DNA of 30,251 nt from CAZEQL01 sp964514415 (GCA_964514415.1 CAZEQL010000009.1:1-30251); one strand, 5' to 3'; positions 22,776 to 29,974 are shown, counted from the first letter of the stretch. Numbers and translations: made by a program. The notes: generated by a model not told the origin, from the letters alone.

Positions 22776-23378
22776 CTATCTCTTTTCCATGCCGATGATG
22801 CACCAATTTTCGAACTGGTCGTATTGAGTATCAACTATAAGATGGATGATGTTGAGATTGGGATTCAACTGCTTTAAGTCATCCAGGTCCACTTCCTCGA
22901 AGTCCCTCTTGTTATTGAGATAAGCTCTTTCAGTGAGGGCATTTGATTCATAGTCCTTTCTAGAACGCCTTAGTATCCGTGCGATGGCAACTTCCTGCGG
23001 GCACTGGGTTTGAAGGATAACGAAGGTTTTATTATATCTGGCGGCTATTTCAGCAGCGCGCCTTCTCAGCGACTGAATAATAAAGGTGGCATCAAGTATC
23101 ACGCCATCGCCTCTCTTAAGAATCTCGTCTGCCTGCCTGAACATCTCGTCATAGACCTTCGTGCGTTTATCCATATCCGCGGCAACCTTCTCATCGAATA
23201 TATCTTCATCCGGGAGCAAGTCTCTTCTAATAAGGTCAGTCCTGAGGATGGGATAGCCTTTAATTTTCGAAATCTTCTCACCACTGGGAGTCTTTGCAGT
23301 ACAGGGAAGCCCGCAGGTGATAAGTAGAAAGTCATCCCCCAACTTGCCTTCTATGAATTTCACAAATGGTTCTTTCAA
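22776..23378 (-). CDS. P-loop kinase-like protein with altered Walker A
   Basis: This 200-residue protein resembles small P-loop kinases of the COG0645/zeta-toxin-like AAA group. It has an N-terminal strand LLITCGLPCTAKT (18-30), then YPILRTDLIRRDL (42-54) with the conserved substrate-binding Asp/Arg, GVILDATF (92-99) as Walker B-like strand, and an Arg-rich lid (RILRRSRKD). The Walker A consensus GxxxxGK[ST] reads GLPCTAKT, with Ala in place of the second Gly, followed by Pro. ATP binding may be kept or altered. The start is a TTG at 23378 with GAGGG upstream. It is 29 bp after the zinc-ribbon gene and 2 bp before the PHP gene. The substrate is unknown. Confidence 0.75.
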   Translation of the reverse strand: MKEPFVKFIEGKLGDDFLLITCGLPCTAKTPSGEKISKIKGYPILRTDLIRRDLLPDEDIFDEKVAADMDKRTKVYDEMFRQADEILKRGDGVILDATFIIQSLRRRAAEIAARYNKTFVILQTQCPQEVAIARILRRSRKDYESNALTERAYLNNKRDFEEVDLDDLKQLNPNLNIIHLIVDTQYDQFENWCIIGMEKR

Positions 23379-23407
23379 TTTGTCGCCCTCTTCTTTTGTT
23401 CTGAAGC

Positions 23408-24511
23408 CTAACTCCTTAATATTTCTTCAACTCTACTTTTAATTCCAAGTGGGTCTGGCCAGGGTGGTTCCTCACTTTCTTTTGATAAAACAAAGTTAAC
23501 TAAATCATCTATTGAGTTTATTGATTCTACTGTTTTGTCTACCTCCTCCTCGCTCATATCTAAACCGTATGGTATTTGACTTCTAGTGCGCGACATAATT
23601 ATTTCTCTAAATATCTCTTTATCAGAAGCTCTAGGATTGATTTGTTTCACCACCTCATAAAGCTTCCTTTGAATCTGCTCAGTTGCCCAATCTGTACCCG
23701 TAATTCCCATTGCAAATACTTCATCAGGGATATTCCAAAGCTGACGTAGGTTTTCTAATTCTTTGATTTTGCGTGGTGCAGGATGGAGAGCGGGTTCCAG
23801 ATGGCTCAACCAATTGAGTTCTTCTGCGGGGAATAGGAATGACTTCTTACACTTTGGGCAAGTGATTTCTAGTCGTTTGACTGTATTAGGTATTTTCAGA
23901 AATCTCAAACAACTGGGGTTTGGGCATCTTACCCAGACCTTCTCATTAAATACTGTTTCAGCAATGCGTCCCTTCGAAGTGCCCAAAATAGGGTTATTGT
24001 CCAGGAAAGCAGCAATATCCATTTCTGGGACGTATTCCTCTAGCAACTGCCGCTGCATTTCCCTCCGTTGTCTTACCCAAATTATCGCGGGGCCTGGAGT
24101 AGGGAAAAACACACTTGCTATATCTCCGTTAACCTGAAACAAGACATGAGATAACACAAGATTAGCACATTCCGGGGAAAGGTCCTGCATTTCAAGGTTG
24201 TAGGTCCAGTAGGTTTTGGCCATATCTATAAATGGACCGCCTGATGTTTCATAGTTAGCCTCAAGAGAATGTCCAAATCTCTGCTCAACCCTTGTAATAG
24301 GACCAAATGTTTCTCCAAGGGTAACCTTCTTAAAGAAGTAACGAGTAACTAACTCCACAGCCTCATCAATAATATTTTTAGTATCTTGATTTATGTTTAG
24401 ATTGTCTTTAGGTAATGCTCCCAAAAGTATTTCTTTTTTGTGAGGTGAGAATGTCTCCCCTGCTATCTTATAGGCTGCTGAGATACATGAAATCCACTGC
24501 TCAACGTTCAT
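23408..24511 (-). CDS. Uncharacterised protein with central zinc ribbon
   Basis: I do not recognise this 367-residue protein as a whole. A zinc-ribbon-like site in the middle has C196-x4-C201 and C218-x2-C221 (CPNPSC and CPKC). The N-terminal half is helical with several aromatic residues, and the C-terminal ~150 residues are helical and acidic. No membrane segment is seen. The ATG at 24511 has AAGGT at good spacing. It lies 39 bp after the orphan hicB and 29 bp before the P-loop gene, all on the same strand, so it could belong to the same transcript that leads to ahcY. A role in nucleic acid or protein binding is possible because of the ribbon but not shown. Confidence 0.75.
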   Translation of the reverse strand: MNVEQWISCISAAYKIAGETFSPHKKEILLGALPKDNLNINQDTKNIIDEAVELVTRYFFKKVTLGETFGPITRVEQRFGHSLEANYETSGGPFIDMAKTYWTYNLEMQDLSPECANLVLSHVLFQVNGDIASVFFPTPGPAIIWVRQRREMQRQLLEEYVPEMDIAAFLDNNPILGTSKGRIAETVFNEKVWVRCPNPSCLRFLKIPNTVKRLEITCPKCKKSFLFPAEELNWLSHLEPALHPAPRKIKELENLRQLWNIPDEVFAMGITGTDWATEQIQRKLYEVVKQINPRASDKEIFREIIMSRTRSQIPYGLDMSEEEVDKTVESINSIDDLVNFVLSKESEEPPWPDPLGIKSRVEEILRS

Positions 24512-24550
24512 ATATTTACCTTATCATGTTTTTTCATAGGTGATTATGTT

Positions 24551-24754
24551 TCACACCTCTATACCTATTTCTTTCGTTTTGGCTGTAATCCGGGGTGGAA
24601 TCTCCTCTTCAACCATCAAGTGGTAGGCATCCCGGATATCCTCTTCTAATTCTTCCAGAGATTCGCCCTGACTAAATACACCCGGAACTTCTTTTAGCCT
24701 CCCAACATGCCACCCCTCATCCACCCAATATTCCAATGTAAAATGCCTTAACAT
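24551..24754 (-). CDS. Orphan HicB-like antitoxin
   Basis: This 67-residue protein matches the HicB antitoxin fold: a short beta-strand start (FTLEYWVDEGWHVGRLKEVPG), a turn containing FSQGESLEELEEDIRDAY, and a C-terminal helix and strand. The usual DNA-binding extension is missing, as in many short HicB proteins. HicB normally neutralises the mRNA-cleaving HicA, but no hicA lies on either side, so it is solitary. The start ATG at 24754 has a good AGGAGAGGGG upstream. MITE-like copy B begins 24 bp upstream, so the promoter may lie in or beyond that element. Confidence 0.82.
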   Translation of the reverse strand: MLRHFTLEYWVDEGWHVGRLKEVPGVFSQGESLEELEEDIRDAYHLMVEEEIPPRITAKTKEIGIEV

Positions 24755-24777
24755 ATTCTACCCCTCTCCTTCATATT

Positions 24778-24907
24778 AGGCTGTTTAATTTCGATTCTCT
24801 GTTCAATTTTGGGCGTTTTGGAAGCCCTTCACCCCGGATTTTGCAGTTACCTGATTCATCAGGCATAATCGCCCAACAAATTGGGCAACTACATTTTTAA
24901 ACAGCCT
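24778..24907 (-). mobile_element. MITE-like element, copy B (inverted relative to copy A)
   Basis: This 130-bp copy has perfect 11-bp terminal inverted repeats, AGGCTGTTTAA and TTAAACAGCCT. Read on the minus strand it aligns with copy A along its whole length with about 20 differences. The outer helix GTAGTTGCC/GGTAACTGC and inner hairpin TTGCCCAA/TTGGGCGA keep pairing through G.U changes. CATATTA occurs on both sides (24772-24778 and 24910-24916) and may be a target duplication, though the offset is not clean. It has no coding capacity. Confidence 0.8.
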
Positions 24908-24947
24908 TCCATATTAGTGGCTTCGCTTAACAGATTCCTGATAATTT

Positions 24948-25973
24948 TCAATCAACCTTCATTATATACGACTCTGCAAGCTGGAAATACCTCTGGGCAA
25001 CGGTCAAAACCCGTGCCTTCTCCTCCTCTGGAATATAGGGGTCGTCCAACTTAAAACTTTCCACCTTGCCCCTGACATAAGCTCGGTAACATTTGTAGAA
25101 GTTAAGCAACTTCAGCAATTCCTTATCATTAGACAGCCCTACATAGGTATTAACTAAATGCTGGGAAAGGTCAGCCCGCTGGTAGCGATCCAGGTCCATA
25201 GCCAGAAAGGCTATTTCTGAAGCCACGTCGGAATACCTGAATCTATCGCTGAATTCAATGCAGTCGTAAATGCAAATATCATCGGTAAAGCAAATATGAG
25301 CGGCGTGAAGGTCGCCGTGGCAGTCCCTTATCTTGCCTTCCTTTACTCGTTTATCGAATAGGCTTGTGTTGCCATTAATGAAATTATTAGTGTACCTTTT
25401 AATGTGGTCGTAAAATAGTCTGGGAATAGAAACGTCAATATATTTCTCAGTCTGAGCGAAGTTCTCGTCGGTATTTTGGCGGATAGTACCCACTTTGCCG
25501 AAGGTAGCAATTTCTGAGCTTGTTTTGGCCTTCTGGTGGAAGGCTGCCAGTTTTTGAGCCACCCTCGCTATCATTTCCTGAGTTACTCGCCCTTGGGGCA
25601 GGAGCATATCCATCATACGGTCCTGGGGTAACTGCTTCATTTTGACAGCATATTCTATTGGTTTGCCCTCTCCTTCAAAATGATAACTAATAGCTGCCAA
25701 CTGACGGCTCTCAGTAATCGGCACCACGGCTAAATAGGCATCGGGGCAGAGGCGTCTATTTAATTCCAGTTCTTGATGGCAGAAGAAGCGGCGTTTCTCC
25801 AGAGTAGTGTAATCCAAATACCCCAAATTGACCGGCTTTTTCACCTTATATACATAGCCGCCGGTAAGGAAAACAAAGGACATTTGCGTCTGGACCAATT
25901 CTATCTTCTCAGGCTTATGTGGATAAGCTTGAGATTTAAGTAATGCTTCAACTAAAGTAGGCAGTACATCCAC
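24948..25973 (-). CDS. Aminoglycoside-phosphotransferase-fold kinase (COG2187)
   Basis: This 341-residue protein has the protein-kinase-like fold of the APH family. The visible parts are GGYVYKVKKPVNLGYLDY (38-55) with the likely ATP-binding Lys, the catalytic loop RDCHGDLHAAHIC (217-228) with D221, and YDCIEFSDRFRYSDVASEIA (236-255) with D237 as the metal ligand. It matches COG2187, whose members often carry a second, C-terminal P-loop kinase domain. That second domain is absent here. The substrate is unknown, and antibiotic resistance should not be assumed. The start is GTG 25973 with AAAGGGTAAT upstream. It lies 16 bp after the archaemetzincin gene, so the two are probably one operon. Confidence 0.85.
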   Translation of the reverse strand: MDVLPTLVEALLKSQAYPHKPEKIELVQTQMSFVFLTGGYVYKVKKPVNLGYLDYTTLEKRRFFCHQELELNRRLCPDAYLAVVPITESRQLAAISYHFEGEGKPIEYAVKMKQLPQDRMMDMLLPQGRVTQEMIARVAQKLAAFHQKAKTSSEIATFGKVGTIRQNTDENFAQTEKYIDVSIPRLFYDHIKRYTNNFINGNTSLFDKRVKEGKIRDCHGDLHAAHICFTDDICIYDCIEFSDRFRYSDVASEIAFLAMDLDRYQRADLSQHLVNTYVGLSNDKELLKLLNFYKCYRAYVRGKVESFKLDDPYIPEEEKARVLTVAQRYFQLAESYIMKVD

Positions 25974-25989
25974 TTTTATTACCCTTTAA

Positions 25990-26511
25990 TTAGATTTGCA
26001 ATCTGGGGTGACACTTATTACAGAAGTTTGCTTCCTTGTAATCGGTGTCAGCCAAGCTATTAGAGAAGTGCATGACGCACTTGGCGTTGGGACAATGTCC
26101 CAGACCAAAGGTATGCCCCAGCTCATGAGCCATCTCCTTGGTGGCTCTTTCCAAGAACAGATTTTTGTCAGGTGGTAAGCCATAATATCCCTGTCTTAAT
26201 CGACACAAAGACACAATTGCTGTACCGAAAACAATGTCAGCCTCACCGAAGACATAATTGAGCCTCGGAGCATAAAGGTCAACATCAGTTATACCTACAA
26301 CTCTATCATCTCTCCCTTTCTTCAAGGCATTTAAGGAGGCAATCAACTTTGAGGAGAGGTATTGCTTCCTTTCTGGGTTATAAGCATGAGTCAGGTCGCT
26401 AAAACCTACTCTTATTTCCACAGGACAATTGAAAATGTCATTAATTCTATTCCTAAGTTCCTCTATCGTTTCTTTATCTATATCACCCAACGATTTCAGC
26501 GTAATTTTCAT
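25990..26511 (-). CDS. amzA: Archaemetzincin (M54 family zinc metalloprotease)
   Basis: This 173-residue protein is an archaemetzincin. The zinc-binding motif HELGHTFGLGHC is at 129-140 (H129, E130, H133, H139), followed by the family's extra C140-x4-C145 and Met-turn M147. Two further cysteines C164 and C167 complete a second zinc site. Archaemetzincins occur in archaea, some bacteria and vertebrates. Peptidase activity has been shown for few members and the natural substrate is unknown. No signal peptide is seen, so it should be cytosolic. The ATG at 26511 is preceded by AAGGAAAT. It is the first gene of a probable two-gene operon with the APH-fold kinase. Confidence 0.95.
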   Translation of the reverse strand: MKITLKSLGDIDKETIEELRNRINDIFNCPVEIRVGFSDLTHAYNPERKQYLSSKLIASLNALKKGRDDRVVGITDVDLYAPRLNYVFGEADIVFGTAIVSLCRLRQGYYGLPPDKNLFLERATKEMAHELGHTFGLGHCPNAKCVMHFSNSLADTDYKEANFCNKCHPRLQI

Positions 26512-26609
26512 TTATTTCCTTTTGTTCCCTTACTTGAAATTTAAATAAAAGTACCTGAGGAGTGATGCCTTCTGAGATTCTATCACAAGATAAGTGCCTT
26601 TTTCTTTTG

Positions 26610-26618
26610 TGATATAAT
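26610..26618 (+). promoter_or_regulatory. Extended -10 promoter of the aldolase gene
   Basis: TGATATAAT combines a perfect -10 (26613-26618) with the TGn extension. The start would be about 26625, leaving a ~38-nt leader that contains two purine-rich sites, AGGAGG near 26632-26637 and GAGGAGG just before the ATG. This gene therefore uses a normal leader, unlike several others in the window. Confidence 0.65.
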
Positions 26619-26662
26619 ATTTTTAAATTTTAGGAGGAATAAGCAGAGGAGGTTTTAGTAGC

Positions 26663-27466
26663 ATGGATTGGGGAATGGAAAATCGCCTGGCACGACTAAT
26701 TCAACCGGACGGTCGCTGCCTATTCTTGCCTATCGACCATGGATATTTTCAAGGCCCCACTCGTAAATTGGAGGAACCGCGTAAGACTCTGGAGCCCCTT
26801 CTCCCTTACATCGATGCGATTTTCATTACCAGGGGGGTATTGCGCTCATCGGTAGACCCTAGTAACTCCAAACCAATCATTCTCAGAGTGTCTGGCGGCA
26901 CCAGCGTGGTGGGAGAAAACCTTGCCCATGAAGGAATTACCACCTCTATGGAAGAAGCCATCCGCCTTAATGTGTCTGCTGTAGGCCTTTCCATTTTTGT
27001 GGGGACTGACTATGAGCATGATTCATTATTGAATCTAGCCAACCTGGTTAACGAAGGCAGCAAGTATGGTATCCCGGTAATGGCGGTTACTGCGGTGGGC
27101 AAGGAACTGGAAAAGCGCGATGCTCGGTATCTCGCCCTATGCTGCCGTATCGCTGCTGAGCTGGGTGCAAGTGTAGTAAAAACCTACTGGTGCGAGGATT
27201 TTCAAAAGGTAGTGAGGGGTTGTCCTGTCCCCGTAGTTATAGCAGGGGGGCCCAAGGTGAACACAGAACTTGAGGTGTTCGAGTTTGTCTATGATGGTCT
27301 CCAAAATGGCGCCATAGGTGTGAATTTGGGAAGGAATATCTGGCAAAATGATTACCCTGTGGCAATGGCCAGGGCTTTACGCTCTGTTATTCACGAAAAT
27401 GCCACCCCAAAAGAGGCTCAGGAATTATACCAGAGCGTGAAGAAGGGTGAAAGTTCAGTAAATTAG
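26663..27466 (+). CDS. LsrF-like class I aldolase/thiolase
   Basis: This 267-residue protein closely resembles LsrF of E. coli, a DeoC/FBP-aldolase-family TIM barrel that breaks down phosphorylated autoinducer-2. Shared blocks include DWGMENRLAR (2-11), PIDHGYFQGPT (23-33), TRGVLRS, the Schiff-base Lys in VVKTYW (K173), CPVPVVIAGGPK and GVNLGRNIWQ. No lsr transport or kinase gene is nearby, so the true substrate may differ; 2-amino-3,7-dideoxy-hept-6-ulosonate synthase-like enzymes belong to the same fold. The E. coli protein ends a few residues after the counterpart of QELYQSVKK, whereas here six extra residues (GESSVN) follow. The last 64 bp of the family-like end are repeated downstream, so this 3' end has been rebuilt. 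Confidence 0.88.
   Translation: MDWGMENRLARLIQPDGRCLFLPIDHGYFQGPTRKLEEPRKTLEPLLPYIDAIFITRGVLRSSVDPSNSKPIILRVSGGTSVVGENLAHEGITTSMEEAIRLNVSAVGLSIFVGTDYEHDSLLNLANLVNEGSKYGIPVMAVTAVGKELEKRDARYLALCCRIAAELGASVVKTYWCEDFQKVVRGCPVPVVIAGGPKVNTELEVFEFVYDGLQNGAIGVNLGRNIWQNDYPVAMARALRSVIHENATPKEAQELYQSVKKGESSVN
27382..27445 (+). repeat. 64-bp direct repeat, left copy (aldolase 3' end)
   Basis: This copy covers the codons for about the last 21 family-like residues of the aldolase. It matches 27932-27995 in 63 of 64 positions, offset 550 bp. Confidence 0.95.
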
Positions 27467-27642
27467 TTAGAATCCTAGAACAAAATGGGTTTAAACTTAT
27501 TAAGCAGAAAGGATCGATACGATATTATGGCAAACATGGTTGGGATAGATTGATTCGAATGGATTATCATGGTTCAAAGGAAGTCCCAACAGGCACGTGT
27601 CATGCTATTTTGAAAGCTGCTGGTTTGGAAGAAAAGAGGTAA
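27451..27642 (+). pseudogene. hicA: HicA-like toxin gene without a start codon
   Basis: The frame encodes a complete HicA-like body of 63 residues: KFSKLVRILEQNGFKLIKQK, GSIRYYGKHGW, MDYHGSKEVPTGT and ILKAAGL. HicA is an mRNA-cleaving toxin with a dsRBD-like fold. The codon before the first Lys is TGA, and no ATG, GTG or TTG lies near the N terminus, so the start has been lost at the junction with the repeated aldolase end. The position that in many HicA proteins holds the catalytic His (GSHH/GSHR) is GSIR. I recall a HicA subgroup with this sequence, but its activity is unclear. The stop lies 7 bp before hicB. The aldolase stop (27464-27466) lies inside it in another frame. Confidence 0.7.
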
Positions 27643-27649
27643 CGCTAAG

Positions 27650-27898
27650 ATGCTCGATTTAAAATATTCTCTGGTTATAGAAGCCACTGAGGATCCAGAC
27701 TTCTTCGGCTTCTACTCTCCTGAATTAGGGGGATTTACTGGTATTGGGCATTCAGTAGAGGATTGCCTTTATAAAGCTAAGTGGGGAATGCTGGAGCACA
27801 TTAACTTCTTGAAGGAGAAGGGGCTTCCTGTGCCCAAAGAAAACCAAAATCCCACAGTAGTGATTCAGAATGAGAAGTGGTTAGAAGCCGTGGTGTAG
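27650..27898 (+). CDS. hicB: HicB-like antitoxin
   Basis: This 82-residue protein is a HicB-type antitoxin: YSLVIEATEDPDFFGFYSPELGGFTGIGHSVEDCLYKAKWGM, followed by a helix and a short C-terminal tail with no clear DNA-binding domain. HicB binds and blocks HicA. Its ATG lies 7 bp after the HicA stop, in the usual toxin-antitoxin order. Since HicA seems to lack a start, HicB may be left without its partner. A second HicB-like gene at 24551-24754 is of a different subtype. Confidence 0.85.
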   Translation: MLDLKYSLVIEATEDPDFFGFYSPELGGFTGIGHSVEDCLYKAKWGMLEHINFLKEKGLPVPKENQNPTVVIQNEKWLEAVV

Positions 27899-27931
27899 TA
27901 AATAATCACGGCATAAGTTCAATGTGATATA

Positions 27932-27995
27932 CTCTATTATTCACGAAAATGCCACCCCAAAAGAGGCTCAGGAATTATACCAGAGCGTGAAGAAG
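27932..27995 (+). repeat. 64-bp direct repeat, right copy
   Basis: This copy repeats the 3' end of the aldolase gene. Read in the aldolase frame it ends QELYQSVKK followed at once by TGA. That is where LsrF-family proteins normally end, so this copy is likely to hold the original 3' end. Confidence 0.95.
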
Positions 27996-28057
27996 TGAAA
28001 ACCCATAGTAGTGCATATTTGCTTAAGCCTGGAGTAGACCTGTGAAAAATCAGTAGA

Positions 28058-28753
28058 ATGAATTCTGTCAGTAAAAAACAAGGATTTCTGAAACGCTTTC
28101 TTGATGCGCGGTGGGCCTGGGATATAATTCAAGGCCCTCTTTACAATCGATTGATACTCAAAGCAGCATCAGAATTGTACCAACTTTTTATAAGTGCAAT
28201 TCAACCTCCAAAAAATGCACGAATCTTAGATGTAGGATCAGGCCCCGGTTTCATAACACTTGCATTAGCCCAAGAAAATCCAACGGTGTCGGTTGTCGGG
28301 ATTGACTACTCGCCAACACAAGTGCGGTCCGCAAATCGCTTGCAAATTCACAAGCAAATTCAAAACTGTATTTTTAGACAAGGTAATTCTATGGATCTTC
28401 CATTCAAGGATGCCTCGTTTGATATCGTTATTAGTTTGGCCTCAATCACGCATTGGCCAGACGCAAAGAGAGGCTTGCAAGAGATACGGCGTGTGCTTAT
28501 GCCACATGGATTTGCTTTCATTGGAGAAAAAGATGGGGACTCCACAGATGGGGAGATATTTCGATTCGCAAGGAGGTTTACTGCATGGTATGTTTGGGAT
28601 CGATTCATGAAATGGTATCTCCACAGAATTGCCTTCAAACAGAGCCTATCGCGAAAAGAAGCCGAATCTGTTGCAAAAGAAGCCGGATTTAAGCATGCGC
28701 TTGCAAGAAAAGTATTAGGATGGCCCTATTTCTTCATGGAATTGCGGAAGTAA
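28058..28753 (+). CDS. Class I SAM-dependent methyltransferase
   Basis: This 231-residue protein has the class I (Methyltransf_11/UbiE-like) fold. Motif I is ARILDVGSGPGF (54-65), the acidic residue binding the ribose of SAM is D83 in VVGIDYSP, and motif II is the GNSMDLPFKDASFDIVIS stretch. A post-core segment REIRRVLMPHGF (about 142-153) follows the usual layout. The substrate cannot be told from sequence. The ATG at 28058 has no close ribosome binding site. A hairpin lies 15 bp after its stop. It uses SAM, which metK in this window makes, but no operon links them. Confidence 0.85.
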   Translation: MNSVSKKQGFLKRFLDARWAWDIIQGPLYNRLILKAASELYQLFISAIQPPKNARILDVGSGPGFITLALAQENPTVSVVGIDYSPTQVRSANRLQIHKQIQNCIFRQGNSMDLPFKDASFDIVISLASITHWPDAKRGLQEIRRVLMPHGFAFIGEKDGDSTDGEIFRFARRFTAWYVWDRFMKWYLHRIAFKQSLSRKEAESVAKEAGFKHALARKVLGWPYFFMELRK

Positions 28754-28768
28754 CGCAGGTTTACAAAT

Positions 28769-28796
28769 GTTGTGAGTTAATTCAACTCCGCACAAC
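28769..28796. repeat. Imperfect hairpin after the methyltransferase gene
   Basis: GTTGTG (28769-28774) pairs with CACAAC (28791-28796), and inside them AGTT pairs with AACT around a short loop. It begins 15 nt after the methyltransferase stop. No T-run follows, so it is a weak terminator candidate at most. Confidence 0.4.
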
Positions 28797-28945
28797 AGTG
28801 TGTACCTGGTTTGGGTTTGGCGCTTACACAAATTGCCTTTGACGATTTCAGATACGCACAGAATTTTATATGGAGTCGACCTAGTCGCAAACAAGCTTGA
28901 GAAATATATGTCGTTGAAAAAGAACTCCGTTGAGGAGGAAGTACT

Positions 28946-29974
28946 ATGCGTGCAGCAATGTATTACAACAATAACGATATACGACTGGAGGAGATGCCCA
29001 CGCCGCAAATTGGCCCCGGTGAACTGTTGGTACGAATAGAAGCCAGCGGCATCTGTGGCAGCGATTTGCTGGAATGGTATCGCCTGCATAAGGCGCCTCT
29101 GGTCTTAGGCCACGAAGTTGCCGGCGCGGTTGTTGCCGTGGGGGAGGGAATAGAGCATTATAAGGAGGGCGACCGCATCTCCGCTGCTCACCATGTTCCC
29201 TGCAACACATGTCATTACTGCCTTAATGGCCACCACACCGTTTGCGACACGCTCCGCAGCACGAACTTCGACCCTGGTGGCTTCGCTGAATATGTTCGGC
29301 TGCCAGGTATCAATGTAGACCGCGGAGTATTCCCCCTGCCTGATGAGATGTCCTTCGAGGAGGCGACATTCATTGAGCCATTGGCTTGTGTCTTGCGTGG
29401 GCAAAGGTTGGCACATATACAGCCGGGATATAGCGTGCTGGTCATTGGCAGTGGCATTGCCGGGCTGCTCCATATACAACTGGCTTGCGCCTTGGGCGCA
29501 AGTCGTGTGGTAGCTATGGACATTGCTGATTACCGGCTAGAGGCAGCGCGAAGGTTCGGGGCTGATGCTGCGATTCATGCCACAGAGTACGAGCCGGAGT
29601 ACCTGCGTCGGGTTAACGATGGTCGGCTTGCCGACCTGGTAATAGTATGCACCGGAGCAACATCGGCCATAACCCAGGCGCTGCAGTCCGTGGAGCGCGG
29701 TGGCACTGTTCTTTTCTTTGCCTCCATAGGGCAAGGCGTCACCATTCCGCTGTCGGTGAACGACCTCTTCTGGCGCAATGAAATAACACTTACCAGCTCT
29801 TATGCCGGCAGTCCTGCTGACTATACCACTGCATTGGAATTAATCCGCGCTGGCAGAATACACGTGAAGGACATGATTACCCACCGGCTGGGGCTTGAGG
29901 AAACGGGCATGGGATTTCAGCTTGTCGCCCAAGCTCAAGATTCCATAAAGGTAATCATTGAGCCACAGAGGTAG
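28946..29974 (+). CDS. Zinc-dependent alcohol dehydrogenase (MDR family)
   Basis: This 342-residue protein is a zinc-binding medium-chain dehydrogenase/reductase. Catalytic zinc ligands are C37 and D40 in GICGSD and H56-E57 in GHE. The structural zinc site is C86, C89, C92 and C100. The NAD(P)-binding VIGSGIAG lies at about 166-173, followed by an acidic residue (MDIADYR, D195-D198 region) that favours NAD. It most resembles the polyol/threonine dehydrogenase branch. The substrate is not predicted. The ATG at 28946 has a good GAGGAGG upstream. The gene is visibly richer in G+C than most of the window, so it may come from elsewhere. A convergent gene follows 53 bp after its stop. Confidence 0.92.
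   Translation: MRAAMYYNNNDIRLEEMPTPQIGPGELLVRIEASGICGSDLLEWYRLHKAPLVLGHEVAGAVVAVGEGIEHYKEGDRISAAHHVPCNTCHYCLNGHHTVCDTLRSTNFDPGGFAEYVRLPGINVDRGVFPLPDEMSFEEATFIEPLACVLRGQRLAHIQPGYSVLVIGSGIAGLLHIQLACALGASRVVAMDIADYRLEAARRFGADAAIHATEYEPEYLRRVNDGRLADLVIVCTGATSAITQALQSVERGGTVLFFASIGQGVTIPLSVNDLFWRNEITLTSSYAGSPADYTTALELIRAGRIHVKDMITHRLGLEETGMGFQLVAQAQDSIKVIIEPQR

Noticed and set aside
24948..25973. Reading the APH-fold protein as an antibiotic resistance enzyme
   Set aside because: It matches the COG2187 group, not known aminoglycoside kinases, so a resistance call is not supported.
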